From the IMG/VR virus record IMGVR_UViG_3300029998_000037, positions 1 to 56,209 of that record: DNA of 56,209 nt. One strand, given 5' to 3'. The stretch is from a virus. Of the stretch, positions 1 through 7,201 are shown one piece after another. The notes under the pieces were generated by a model. That model ran no database searches and was not told the origin of the DNA. It saw only the letters and a list, made by a program, of their open reading frames with translations. Position 1 is the first letter of the stretch; every line of letters starts with the position of its first letter. Made by a program: the position numbers and the translations under genes.

Positions 1-1825
1 TTCCCAATTGACCATTATTATTATACCCCCATCCCCATACTTGACCTCTATTATTTATTCCCATTGTGTGATTGTTACCTGCAGCAATAATACAAAAAGT
101 TTTTTTAGCGCCTAATATTGATACTGGTGTGCATTTATTTATTATTGAATTAATTCCTAATTTGCCATTATTATTATAACCCCAGCCCCATACTTGACCT
201 TTATTATCTATTCCCATTACATTATTTCCATTATGTGCAGAAATATTGCAAAAAGTTTTTTTAGCGCCTAAAATTGACACGGGTGTGCATCTATTTATTC
301 CTGTGTTGTCACCTAATTGACTAGCACCATTACTGCCCCAGCCCCAAACTAATCCATTTTTATCTATTACTATTGTATAATTTTGACCACTCATAATTTT
401 ACAAAACGTCTTTTTTATGCCTTGTATTGATATTGGAGTATATATATTAGTTTGATCTGAATTATTTCCTATTTGACCATATTGATTATTACCCCAACCC
501 CAAACTAATCCATTTTTATCTATTCCTATTGTATGATAAGATCCGGATGATATATTGCAAAATGTTTTTTTAACACCTAATATTGATACTGGGGTACAAA
601 AACAACTCAATGCAGTAATACCCAATAGACCTAATTGACCATATTGATTATACCCCCAACTCCATATATAACGATTATTATCTATTCCTATTGTAAAATT
701 TTGACCAGCTGCAATATTGCAAAATGTTTTTTTATTACCTAATATTGATACTGGTGTACGTTTATCATCTCCTCCTTGAATAAGGTATACTTTATTTCCT
801 AATTGACCATATTGATCACTTCCCCACCCCCATACTAATCCATTTTTATCTATTCCCATTGTATGAATATCCCCTCCAGTGATTTTACAAAAAGTCTTTT
901 TAGTGCCTAAAATTGATACTGGTGTACATCTATTTATTGTACTATTATCTCCTAATTGACCATGATTATTGTACCCCCAACCCCACACTAATCCATTTTT
1001 ATCTATTCCAATTGTATGAGAAATACCAGCTGCAATATTGCAAAATGTTTTTTTAGTACCTAATATTGATACTGGTGTACATTTACTAGTTAAACTATTA
1101 TCTCCTAATTGACCAGAATAATTATTACCCCACCCCCATACTTGACCATTTTTATCTAATCCAGTTGTGTAAGATACACCGACACTAATATTACAAAATG
1201 TTTTTTTAGCACCTAATATTGATACTGGTGTACATCTGAATAATCTTGAATTATTTCCTATTTCACCTTTATTATTATAACCCCAGCCCCATATTTGACC
1301 ATTTTTATCTATTCCAATTGTATGTGAGCCTCCAGTCGAAATATTACAGAAGGTTTTTTTTGCACCTAATATTGATACTGGCGAATATTTATCTATTACT
1401 GTATTATCTCCTAATTGTCCTCTATCATTATACCCCCAGCACCATACTTGGCCATTTTTATCTATTCCTCCAGCATTATTAGAACCTGCAAAAATTTTAC
1501 AAAAAGTCTTATTTGTGCCTAATATTGATACTGGTGTTAATCTTGATGTTGTTGTATTATCTCCTAATTGTCCAAAAGTATTATAGCCCCAACCCCATAC
1601 TGCACCATTATTATCATAAAAAGATTTTTGAGATCCAGCGGAAATTAAAAAAGGAAGAATAGGAGGAATAATATAATTAAAATTTGTATAATATCCCATT
1701 GAATCAAGCCAAGTTTTAGCAGATAACGCTGTTGGTAAATTAGTATGAAATGCTTTATTAACAATTGTTAAAAACGAATCATCAGTTTTACCACTAGAAC
1801 GCCAGAAAGATGGATTAATAGACAT
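1..1825 (-). CDS. RCC1-repeat beta-propeller protein, probable tail or fibre component (C-terminus beyond window)
   Basis: Reading the minus strand from ATG at 1825 gives about 608 codons open to the window edge. Residues 1-60 form a non-repetitive head, then roughly ten tandem repeats of about 50 residues follow. Each has a V-W-G-W-G-Y-N core, then G-Q-L-G-D-N, T-P-V-S-I-L-G and K-T-F-C-x-I. This is the RCC1 (alpha-tubulin suppressor) pattern that folds into seven-bladed propellers. Such proteins occur in Bacteroidota phages as suspected virion or host-recognition proteins. The next minus-strand gene upstream looks structural too, which supports a tail role. Exact function and full length cannot be seen. 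Confidence 0.85.
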   Translation of the reverse strand, partial: MSINPSFWRSSGKTDDSFLTIVNKAFHTNLPTALSAKTWLDSMGYYTNFNYIIPPILPFLISAGSQKSFYDNNGAVWGWGYNTFGQLGDNTTTSRLTPVSILGTNKTFCKIFAGSNNAGGIDKNGQVWCWGYNDRGQLGDNTVIDKYSPVSILGAKKTFCNISTGGSHTIGIDKNGQIWGWGYNNKGEIGNNSRLFRCTPVSILGAKKTFCNISVGVSYTTGLDKNGQVWGWGNNYSGQLGDNSLTSKCTPVSILGTKKTFCNIAAGISHTIGIDKNGLVWGWGYNNHGQLGDNSTINRCTPVSILGTKKTFCKITGGDIHTMGIDKNGLVWGWGSDQYGQLGNKVYLIQGGDDKRTPVSILGNKKTFCNIAAGQNFTIGIDNNRYIWSWGYNQYGQLGLLGITALSCFCTPVSILGVKKTFCNISSGSYHTIGIDKNGLVWGWGNNQYGQIGNNSDQTNIYTPISIQGIKKTFCKIMSGQNYTIVIDKNGLVWGWGSNGASQLGDNTGINRCTPVSILGAKKTFCNISAHNGNNVMGIDNKGQVWGWGYNNNGKLGINSIINKCTPVSILGAKKTFCIIAAGNNHTMGINNRGQVWGWGYNNNGQLG

Positions 1826-1893
1826 TAATTTATATATATTTTTTATTATATATAAAAAATATAAACTCTATTAGGTATAGAAATTTATTTAAA

Positions 1894-2091
1894 CTATGGC
1901 CAAGGTATAATTTGATGGGTAATTGAGTCCCGGGGAACAGCAATTATATAGCCTGGATCTTCGTCTGGACCCATCCACCAAGAAGCAGCATTTAAATTTG
2001 TTACACCAGTTAAAACTGCAATATATCCAACTTGTAATGTGCCTGGAATTGTTGTACCAGAATTAAATGTAAATGGTCTAGATGTAGTCAT
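1894..2091 (-). CDS. Small phage structural-type protein
   Basis: A 65-residue protein with the pattern T-F-N-S-G-T-T-I-P-G-T-x-Q-V-G near the start and W-W-M-G-P-D-E-D-P-G-Y-I-I-A in the middle. I recognise this pattern as a short module repeated in or near fibre and neck proteins of large Bacteroidota phages, where it often occurs as N-terminal part of longer fibre proteins. Here it stands alone, directly upstream of the RCC1 gene on the same strand (68 bases apart), so both are probably co-transcribed. It could be a detached fibre module. No catalytic motif is visible. Confidence 0.7.
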   Translation of the reverse strand: MTTSRPFTFNSGTTIPGTLQVGYIAVLTGVTNLNAASWWMGPDEDPGYIIAVPRDSITHQIIPWP

Positions 2092-2153
2092 AAAAAAGAA
2101 ATTATTTTTTTATAATATATATAAAAATATTTTTTTAATTCAAATAAATTTAT

Positions 2154-2161
2154 TATCTTTG
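2154..2161 (+). promoter_or_regulatory. Bacteroidota-type promoter -7 box for the tRNA-like RNA
   Basis: TATCTTTG fits the TAnnTTTG consensus of Bacteroidota primary sigma factor promoters. The tRNA 5' end begins five bases downstream, so the transcript would start at or next to the mature tRNA end. No convincing -33 TTTG is seen in the A+T-rich upstream DNA. Confidence 0.65.
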
Positions 2162-2165
2162 TGAT

Positions 2166-2356
2166 GCCGATGTAGCTCAGTTGGATTAGAGCGCCACTAT
2201 TTAAAGTGGAACATTGAAGTAAATAAATATACGTTGCAAAGGATATAAAATTTATGAATATGTAGAGGTTGAAACTAAAACATTGTGGATGATGCATAAT
2301 AAGCAATGGAGTAAGAAAATACTGATGGGTCGTAGGTTCGAGTCCTACCATTGGTT
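2166..2356 (+). tRNA. Interrupted tRNA (about 115 extra bases between anticodon arm and T arm)
   Basis: The acceptor strands GCCGATG (2166-2172) and CATTGGT (2349-2355) pair over seven positions with two G-U pairs. A canonical D arm is present: GCTC 2175-2178 with GAGC 2189-2192. The T arm is also canonical: GTAGG, loop TTCGAGT, CCTAC (2332-2348). Between them lies CCACT-ATTTAA-AGTGG (2194-2209), which folds as an anticodon-like hairpin with a six-base loop, followed by about 120 bases before the T arm. A normal tRNA has 4-20 there. CCA is not encoded. Either an intron-like insertion splits the gene, or it is a tRNA-like RNA with a giant variable region. Identity cannot be assigned: the loop offers UUA if seven bases are read as ATTTAAA, but the stem pairing does not support this firmly. 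Confidence 0.7.
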
Positions 2357-2358
2357 CT

Positions 2359-2480
2359 AAAATGTAATCAATTTAAGAATGTTGTCAAAAGGCATCACAG
2401 CCTTGTAATTCAGTATAACAACGTGAATTTAGGTACCGCGCACTGAAATATACCTACACTCTTAATTGATTACATTTTTT
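2359..2480 (+). ncRNA. Structured RNA candidate (three-way junction closed by a long stem)
   Basis: AATGTAATCAATT (from 2361) pairs perfectly with AATTGATTACATT (ends 2476), and the stem extends past one bulged base through TAAGA and TCTTA. Inside, GTTGT 2381-2385 pairs with ACAAC 2418-2422 and encloses hairpin AAGGC-ATCACA-GCCTT (2389-2404). A third arm pairs GTG and TAGGTA (2430-2435) with TACCTA (2451-2456) and CAC. The closing stem is followed by T6. No start-to-stop reading frame of note lies here. It sits directly behind the interrupted tRNA and was probably made in the same transcript. I do not recognise it as a known riboswitch or ribozyme class. Confidence 0.55.
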
Positions 2481-2502
2481 GTTGTAAAAATAAATATATA
2501 AA

Positions 2503-2691
2503 ATGATAATATTATGTTGGTTAATTTGGTTTAAATTAGGTATATTAGGTGCTATTATTTATAATTCTTTTATGAATTATGATAATAATATATTAAAATA
2601 TATTTGGTGTACACTTGTTATACTTTGTGGTGGATTTGGATTTATCATATCCTGTTTATCATATATTATTCATCGAAATTTTAATTTATAA
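2503..2691 (+). CDS. Small two-helix membrane protein
   Basis: A 62-residue protein with hydrophobic stretches at about residues 2-22 and 33-55, separated by a short polar loop (M-N-Y-D-N-N), ending in a basic tail. This predicts two membrane helices with both ends on one side. It starts 23 bases after the structured RNA and could be its downstream cargo. No family is recognised. Small phage membrane proteins of this kind can be holins or superinfection factors, but nothing here shows that. Confidence 0.5.
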   Translation: MIILCWLIWFKLGILGAIIYNSFMNYDNNILKYIWCTLVILCGGFGFIISCLSYIIHRNFNL

Positions 2692-2777
2692 AATAAAAAA
2701 CAATTCGTTAAAATTATCAACTTGATGATTTTATATATATATATAATATAAAAAATCATTTTTAATAAAAAAATATT

Positions 2778-3512
2778 ATGAGACTTATTTGTATATCTGA
2801 CACACATTCATTGCATATGGAAATGATATACAATGTAAATAGTTTACTTGATCCAAATCAAGATAATATTTTAATACACTCTGGTGATTTTACAAATATC
2901 GGAAAAGAACACGACGTTAGAGAATTTATATACTGGTTCAAAAATTTACAAGGTTTTTCTAATAAAATTTTCATTGCTGGAAACCACGATATTTCATTCG
3001 AATCAAAACCAAATTGGCTATATCAATATATTAACGAAGAAAATCTTTCTCAATGCAATTGTACTTATTTGGAAGATTCAGAATTTATAATTAAAACATC
3101 AGAATTTTCACAACCAATTAAATTTTATGGATCACCTTGGCAACCAAGATTTTTTGATTGGGCTTTCAATGTTGATAGGGATAAAATTCAAATTTATTGG
3201 GAAAAAATTCCAGAAGACGTACAGATTTTAATAACTCATGGTCCGCCATTTGGCGTGTTAGATAACGTGATTGGACAAAAAGCCTCGTTAGGTTGTGAAA
3301 GTTTACTTGATCATGTCAATAGAATTAAGCCAGTACTTCATATATTTGGCCATATTCATTCTGGTCATAATGTTATCGAAAAAAATGGCACAACATTTAT
3401 TAATGCTTCTATTTGTACAGAAAAATATAAACCAATATATAAACCAATTATAATTGATCTTATTGAAAAAGATAACAAACTTATACCAAAAATAATAAGT
3501 TTTAGTGAATAA
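2778..3512 (+). CDS. Calcineurin-like metallophosphoesterase
   Basis: A 244-residue protein with the full metal-binding motif set of the calcineurin-like superfamily: D8-x-H10 in I-S-D-T-H, G-D-F-T-N (36-40), G-N-H-D (68-71), I-T-H-G-P-P and a final G-H-I-H-S-G-H. Y-G-S-P-W-Q-P before the third motif and the overall layout resemble the MPPED1/2 branch of class III phosphodiesterases. The protein is predicted to be cytosolic and to cleave phosphodiester or phosphomonoester bonds with two bound metals; the substrate is unknown. The following endonuclease gene overlaps its end by eight bases. Confidence 0.88.
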   Translation: MRLICISDTHSLHMEMIYNVNSLLDPNQDNILIHSGDFTNIGKEHDVREFIYWFKNLQGFSNKIFIAGNHDISFESKPNWLYQYINEENLSQCNCTYLEDSEFIIKTSEFSQPIKFYGSPWQPRFFDWAFNVDRDKIQIYWEKIPEDVQILITHGPPFGVLDNVIGQKASLGCESLLDHVNRIKPVLHIFGHIHSGHNVIEKNGTTFINASICTEKYKPIYKPIIIDLIEKDNKLIPKIISFSE

Positions 3513-4149
3513 TAAAAAATATATAGATGATATTATTGGATTACCTAATAATAATGTAATATATTGTTTATGTGATCCAATAACTGAACAAATAAGATAT
3601 ATAGGCAAAACAGTTAATCTATATGACAGAATTAAAAAACATTACAAAAACTCTGAATTAAAAAATAAAACACATAAAAACATGTGGATATTATCTTTGC
3701 TAAAAAATAATTTTAGAGCAAAGGTCTTGGTTTTAGAAGAATGTAATAATTTAGAACAATTGAATAATGCAGAAATAAAATGGATCAAGTTTTATAAAGA
3801 AATAGGTTCTGATTTAACAAATGGCACTAATGGTGGAACAGGTGGAAAAATGTCATTAGAATCTATAGAAAAAATGAGAAACAGTAAAAGAGGAAAAAAA
3901 TTATCAGAAGAACATAAAAAACAAATTAGTGAAGGAAATAAAGGAAGACAATTTTCAGAAGAAACAAAACGAAAAATAGGAAATAGTAATAAAGGAAAAA
4001 TAATATCAGAAGAAACTAAAATAAAATTATCAATATCACATATGGGTAAAGTTTCTTGTAATAAAGGAAAATCACTTTCTTCTGAAACAAAAATAAAAAT
4101 GAGAGAATCCCGTTTTAGATTTTTAAATAATAAAAAAATAAATAAATAA
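3505..4149 (+). CDS. GIY-YIG homing-type endonuclease with NUMOD3 repeats
   Basis: A 214-residue protein. The GIY-YIG nuclease core begins at V-I-Y (18-20) and R-Y-I-G-K-T (31-36). From about residue 120 on, copies of the NUMOD3 DNA-binding motif follow (S-x-E-x-K-x-K-I-x-x-x-N-K-G-K), as in T4 Seg-type enzymes. The start is the GTG at 3505, because the nuclease fold begins too early for an internal ATG. The gene overlaps the phosphoesterase end by eight bases, typical of a free-standing mobile endonuclease. It probably cuts a related phage genome to spread itself. Confidence 0.88.
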   Translation: MNNKKYIDDIIGLPNNNVIYCLCDPITEQIRYIGKTVNLYDRIKKHYKNSELKNKTHKNMWILSLLKNNFRAKVLVLEECNNLEQLNNAEIKWIKFYKEIGSDLTNGTNGGTGGKMSLESIEKMRNSKRGKKLSEEHKKQISEGNKGRQFSEETKRKIGNSNKGKIISEETKIKLSISHMGKVSCNKGKSLSSETKIKMRESRFRFLNNKKINK

Positions 4150-4310
4150 AATGAGCACAAAAACAAAACAAGGAACAAGTTTATCGGTAACTATATTCCT
4201 AATATTTTTAATTTTAAAATTCTTTCTGTGCAATAGTATTAGCTTTAATATTTGGTGCAAAATAAAAATTAAAAGATTTAAAAATATTTGTTTGTTCAAA
4301 AATATATTTC

Positions 4311-4318
4311 TATCTTTG
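4311..4318 (+). promoter_or_regulatory. Bacteroidota-type promoter upstream of a 36-residue gene
   Basis: TATCTTTG at 4311-4318 with TTTG at 4287-4290, twenty bases upstream, matches the -7 and -33 elements. The ATG at 4346 lies about 20 bases beyond the expected start of transcription. Confidence 0.65.
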
Positions 4319-4345
4319 TATTTGTTAAACTTAAAAACAATTATT

Positions 4346-4456
4346 ATGAGACGTATTGGTGATAAATTAGTAATTTTGGATGAAAATGGTAGTTATTTAG
4401 TTATTGGAACATTTAAAATGGGTTCGACTGGCGAATATATTGATTATTCTATTTAA
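4346..4456 (+). CDS. Very small protein of unknown function
   Basis: The ATG at 4346 begins a 36-residue protein (starts M-R-R-I-G-D-K-L-V-I-L-D) with beta-rich spacing and no cysteines or membrane helix. The same frame is open upstream to 4151, but the promoter box at 4311 falls inside that extension and the extension reads as low-complexity hydrophobic sequence. The short form is therefore preferred. It heads a run of small plus-strand genes to 5.9 kb. No family is recognised. Confidence 0.55.
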   Translation: MRRIGDKLVILDENGSYLVIGTFKMGSTGEYIDYSI

Positions 4457-4480
4457 TTTATTTGATGTGAGTATTTTTAT

Positions 4481-4768
4481 ATGAAACGCAAGTTTGAACA
4501 AACTGTTATTGATGAAGTTGATGATTACATCATAGTTAAAAATATAGTTAAAAATTGTAACAACTTTAAGTATATTGAATTACATAAAGTTATAGATACT
4601 GAAGTTGATTATATAAATACTTTTGTAATTAGATATTACTTTAATGATAAATTAATAATTGGTGATGATATAAAAGATAAATTATATAAACCAAATATTT
4701 TATATCAATCTGATAATATTAATGATGCTATTAAAATGCTAGATAAAATACATAACGAAAAATTGTAA
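4481..4768 (+). CDS. Hypothetical small acidic protein
   Basis: A 95-residue protein, rich in Asp, Ile and Lys, with no recognised motif. It alternates short beta-like stretches (F-V-I-R-Y-Y-F) and ends in a helix (N-D-A-I-K-M-L-D-K-I-H). It begins 24 bases after the preceding small gene and is followed four bases later by the next, so it is probably in one operon. Typical of an early-expressed phage protein acting on the host, but this is only inference. Confidence 0.6.
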   Translation: MKRKFEQTVIDEVDDYIIVKNIVKNCNNFKYIELHKVIDTEVDYINTFVIRYYFNDKLIIGDDIKDKLYKPNILYQSDNINDAIKMLDKIHNEKL

Positions 4769-4772
4769 AATC

Positions 4773-5015
4773 ATGGACAATACAACTAAATGGTATAATT
4801 CAAAATATGACTCTTATGGAAATTTGATTAATGAAATAAGAGATGAAATTAAGCCTGGAGACTTGGTTGAATATTGCTATGCATGTACTGATATAGTCAC
4901 AAAGAAAAATATTAAAATAAAAATACAAGGTATTTGGGACGGTTCAAAAGTAAAATTTAATGATAAAAAAAAGACTGTTGTAAAATGTAAAGAATGGCTA
5001 ACTCTAGTTAAATGA
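4773..5015 (+). CDS. Hypothetical small protein, SH3-like beta pattern
   Basis: An 80-residue protein. I-K-P-G-D-L-V-E-Y-C in the middle followed by I-x-G-I-W-D-G-S-K-V-K-F resembles the small SH3-like beta barrels common in large phages, where a G-D-x-V turn precedes several strands. It ends with a basic tail. Its stop overlaps the next start (ATGA at 5012). Function unknown. Confidence 0.6.
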   Translation: MDNTTKWYNSKYDSYGNLINEIRDEIKPGDLVEYCYACTDIVTKKNIKIKIQGIWDGSKVKFNDKKKTVVKCKEWLTLVK

Positions 5016-5410
5016 AAAACATTCTGAAAAAAATAATATGTGGTGCTGAAATTACAACAATTGACGGTTTGGTAGAATGTTGTTTAAATAAATATAATTC
5101 AAAACCTTATGAAATTATTGATCGTGAATTGATTAAGACTTTAATTGAAATGGATATAATTGAATTTGAAAGTGGAAATTTTGAAACTCATGAGCGACAT
5201 TATAGACTAAATGATAAATTTGTATCCAGAGAAAATAATGTAAAAACTATTAAAATAGGTGCAATTTGGAAAGCAATATTAACAAATAATTGTCAATATA
5301 TTTCTTTACCAAAGCACAGTATGCAAATGGAAATTCAAAATTCTTTTTCAGAATTAAAAAATCAATTATTAAGAAAAGAAAAATTAAAAAAAATTAATGA
5401 AAACTTGTGA
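5012..5410 (+). CDS. Hypothetical protein with basic C-tail (R-K-x-K-L-K-K-I)
   Basis: A 132-residue protein with no recognised domain. The last residues R-K-E-K-L-K-K-I-N-E-N-L match a C-terminal tail seen in many otherwise unrelated small proteins of this window. The start overlaps the previous gene by ATGA; the end overlaps the next gene by 14 bases. The tight coupling suggests translation of the whole group as one unit. Confidence 0.65.
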   Translation: MKNILKKIICGAEITTIDGLVECCLNKYNSKPYEIIDRELIKTLIEMDIIEFESGNFETHERHYRLNDKFVSRENNVKTIKIGAIWKAILTNNCQYISLPKHSMQMEIQNSFSELKNQLLRKEKLKKINENL

Positions 5411-5702
5411 TGATTATTTAAAAGATAACGGTCTTAATATTTCTACTGGATTACTTTTTACCTGTAAAGATTATGATTTTATAATTAAAATAAATGATAC
5501 AAGCATTATTATCAATAAAGGTAGATTCAATAGAGAAGAATTATTAACAAAAAAAGATATTATAAATAGAATTTATGATCTACTTCAACTTTATAAAAAA
5601 AATAATCTTAAAGATATGAATATAAAAGAAATAGAAAATAAAATCCTTAGAAAAGAAAAATTAAAAAAAATACAAGAATATGGGTGTAATGAGTTGTCAT
5701 AG
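5397..5702 (+). CDS. Hypothetical protein with basic C-tail
   Basis: A 101-residue lysine- and isoleucine-rich protein. Near its end it carries L-R-K-E-K-L-K-K-I-Q-E, almost identical to the tail of the preceding protein although the rest of the two proteins differs. It begins 14 bases before the previous stop, and the following zinc protein begins before its own stop. No function can be assigned. Confidence 0.6.
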   Translation: MKTCDDYLKDNGLNISTGLLFTCKDYDFIIKINDTSIIINKGRFNREELLTKKDIINRIYDLLQLYKKNNLKDMNIKEIENKILRKEKLKKIQEYGCNELS

Positions 5703-5934
5703 AAAATGTTGCGAAAATATAATGTGTGATACATATATTGACGGTATTGGTTATGTGTGTAATGATTGTCAAACAGAATTTAAAGATTATTTAACTTCAA
5801 ATGGCATTATTCTTGAAACTGAAGGTACAATAAAGAGAGAATTAAAAAAATTTATGAAGTCTGAAAAAGATGAATATACTGAAGGTAAAAATATTAATGT
5901 TGATGCATTTTTTAAAGAATATAAAAAATATTAA
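5689..5934 (+). CDS. Small cysteine-rich (zinc-finger-like) protein
   Basis: Begins M-S-C-H-R-K-C-C-E-N-I-M-C and continues with Y-V-C-N-D-C, giving enough paired cysteines for one zinc site of the C4 type. The rest is a charged helix-rich tail. I chose ATG 5689 (14-base overlap with the preceding gene, a spacing seen elsewhere here); ATG 5680 in the same frame is possible. Zinc ribbons of this size in phages usually bind nucleic acid or a host protein. Substrate unknown. Confidence 0.6.
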   Translation: MSCHRKCCENIMCDTYIDGIGYVCNDCQTEFKDYLTSNGIILETEGTIKRELKKFMKSEKDEYTEGKNINVDAFFKEYKKY

Positions 5935-5948
5935 AGTTGAATATGGAC

Positions 5949-5979
5949 ACACATTATATAGTTATACTATATAATGTGT
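5949..5979. repeat. Perfect inverted repeat (14-bp stem, 3-base loop)
   Basis: ACACATTATATAGT (5949-5962) and its exact complement (5966-5979) are separated by TAT. There is no G+C-rich base and no T run after it, so it is a poor Rho-independent terminator. It is the first of two adjacent hairpins filling the gap between the zinc protein and the nucleotidyltransferase. Confidence 0.8.
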
Positions 5980-6021
5980 ATTTTGCATCATTATCATCAA
6001 CATTGATAATGATGCAAAATA
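5979..6021. repeat. Perfect inverted repeat (18-bp stem, 7-base loop)
   Basis: The arms 5979-5996 and 6004-6021 (core TTTTGCATCATTATCA and its complement) match without error around the loop TCAACAT. It directly abuts the previous inverted repeat. It may act as a processing site, transcription pause site or protein operator. Confidence 0.8.
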
Positions 6022-6042
6022 TCGTGATAATAATAAATAAAA

Positions 6043-6654
6043 ATGAATAACGCAGAACACATTTGTAATGAATTAGGATTAGATTATTCTAAAGTATTGA
6101 ACATTTATCCATATGGATCAAAAATATATGGTACCGCAGATGAATTTTCTGATAGTGATTATATTATTATTTTTAAATCTTCGTTGCTTCCAAGCGGTGC
6201 ATTTAGAGATAATGCTATATCATCAGATGATAGAGAAATTCAAGGTGTTTGTTACTCAAGATCAGGGTTTATTGATGCAATAAACAACTATGAAATTGGC
6301 GCATTAGAATGCATTTTCTTACCAGAAGATAAGATTATTCAAAAGAAAATGAATTTTGGAATCACAAAATATAATGATAAAGAACTATCAAAAAAAATTA
6401 TACAAAAAGCATCAGCTAGTTGGCATTTTGCAAATTTAGCATATAAAGATGAAAATATGGAATCTTGTGCTAAAAATGTTTTTCATGCGCTAAGAATTTT
6501 AGATTTTGGTATTCAGATCAAAAAAAATAAAACAATTGTTGATTATTCTAGTATGAATGAAACAAAAAGCGAAATAATGAATAATTTTAATTATTTCAAT
6601 CCATATGATTATTATAATTTATTCTTAAAATTAAGTGAAGAAATTAAAAAATGA
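6043..6654 (+). CDS. Nucleotidyltransferase (RlaP-like, DNA polymerase beta superfamily)
   Basis: A 203-residue protein. Residues 24-43 read Y-G-S-K-I-Y-G-T, then S-D-S-D-Y-I-I-I-F. These are the G-S and D-x-D metal-binding motifs of polymerase-beta-type nucleotidyltransferases. The arrangement and the helical C-terminal half resemble the phage and RNA-repair RlaP group. It likely transfers a nucleotide to an RNA or small molecule using two metals. An RNA ligase lies 1.5 kb downstream on the same strand, which fits a role in repairing RNAs cut by host defences. Its stop overlaps the next gene (ATGA). Confidence 0.8.
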   Translation: MNNAEHICNELGLDYSKVLNIYPYGSKIYGTADEFSDSDYIIIFKSSLLPSGAFRDNAISSDDREIQGVCYSRSGFIDAINNYEIGALECIFLPEDKIIQKKMNFGITKYNDKELSKKIIQKASASWHFANLAYKDENMESCAKNVFHALRILDFGIQIKKNKTIVDYSSMNETKSEIMNNFNYFNPYDYYNLFLKLSEEIKK

Positions 6655-6872
6655 AAAGTAATAAAGTTGGCCCATTTGTGTTAAAACATAAAGAAACTGG
6701 ATTATATTTTACTCATGAAAATGACGTTGAAAATATTGAACATGCTGACAAATTTAAAATAACAACTTATGCTTATTTCTTTTTCGGTAAAAGGGTTTTA
6801 GAGTATAAGGACGTACCTTTTAATGAAGAAAAACTGAAAATTATAAGGAAAAATAAATTGAAAGAATTATGA
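6651..6872 (+). CDS. Hypothetical small protein with short basic C-tail
   Basis: A 73-residue protein ending I-R-K-N-K-L-K-E-L, a shortened form of the common C-terminal tail. The first half (F-V-L-K-H-K-E-T-G-L-Y-F) resembles a beta hairpin. ATGA overlaps exist at both ends, placing it in an operon between the nucleotidyltransferase and the cysteine-rich protein. No known family is recognised. Confidence 0.6.
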   Translation: MKSNKVGPFVLKHKETGLYFTHENDVENIEHADKFKITTYAYFFFGKRVLEYKDVPFNEEKLKIIRKNKLKEL

Positions 6873-7201
6873 AAGAATTATGTGATTGCGGGAAAGTTGC
6901 ATCTTGGTGTTATCTTCCTGGATTTTCTGATGGGTCTCCTTATTTTTGTGATGACTGTGTGCATCGTGGATGTTCTTGTAATCATAGATATGTTAATGTC
7001 AATGCTTATCATCCGCCATTAGATGAGCCAGAACTACCAACTGAAGAAGATCACCCAATAAAATGGAAGATGGCTGGGATATTGAGTAACAATTTATATT
7101 ATTTTCATAGAATAAAAAAACCTCAAGTTGAGGTTTTTTTATTTATTTTCTCTATTCTTACCAAGATGATATCCATCACAATATATGCATTTATATACTG
7201 A
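6869..7201 (+). CDS. Cysteine-rich zinc-binding phage protein, probably shortened by a real stop at 7089
   Basis: Begins with C-D-C-G-K-V-A-S-W and later F-C-D-D-C-V-H-R-G-C-S-C, a zinc-binding pattern I recognise from small conserved phage proteins. As read, the frame runs through the terminator at 7114-7140 and into antisense of the next gene, which is implausible. One more A in the run at about 7060-7063 would switch the end to I-K-M-E-D-G-W-D-I-E and stop just before the terminator. The given C-terminus (from about residue 66) is therefore doubtful. Confidence 0.6.
   Translation: MKELCDCGKVASWCYLPGFSDGSPYFCDDCVHRGCSCNHRYVNVNAYHPPLDEPELPTEEDHPIKWKMAGILSNNLYYFHRIKKPQVEVFLFIFSILTKMISITIYAFIY
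7114..7140. terminator. Bidirectional Rho-independent terminator
   Basis: AAAAAACCTCAA-GTTGAGGTTTTTTT forms a short stem with A and T runs on both sides. It separates converging genes that end near 7089 or 7201 (plus) and 7139 (minus). Confidence 0.85.

Noticed and set aside
1246-1482. Plus-strand frame of 78 residues
   Set aside because: Antisense of the RCC1 repeats; repeats of L-Y-Y-Y and L-Y-L-F reflect the repeated DNA.
1-1800. Direct repeats that could suggest a CRISPR array
   Set aside because: The repeats are imperfect, in coding frame and of RCC1 type.
2194-2210. Anticodon UUA, making the tRNA an ochre suppressor for the two in-frame TAA genes
   Set aside because: The seven-base loop cannot be paired with a full five-pair stem in the given sequence, and TAA ends most genes here. 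Kept only as a remote idea.
2210-2331. Group I intron in the tRNA
   Set aside because: Only about 120 bases and no recognisable P3-P7 core.
2088-2351. Minus-strand frame starting M-V-G-L-E-P-T-T
   Set aside because: It is the antisense of the tRNA T arm; V-G-L-E-P-T is the usual false translation of that arm.
3792-4178. Minus-strand frame of 128 residues rich in Phe, Leu and Pro
   Set aside because: Shadow of the NUMOD3 repeats of the GIY-YIG gene.
4151-4345. N-terminal extension of the small gene at 4346
   Set aside because: Low-complexity hydrophobic sequence with a promoter box inside it.
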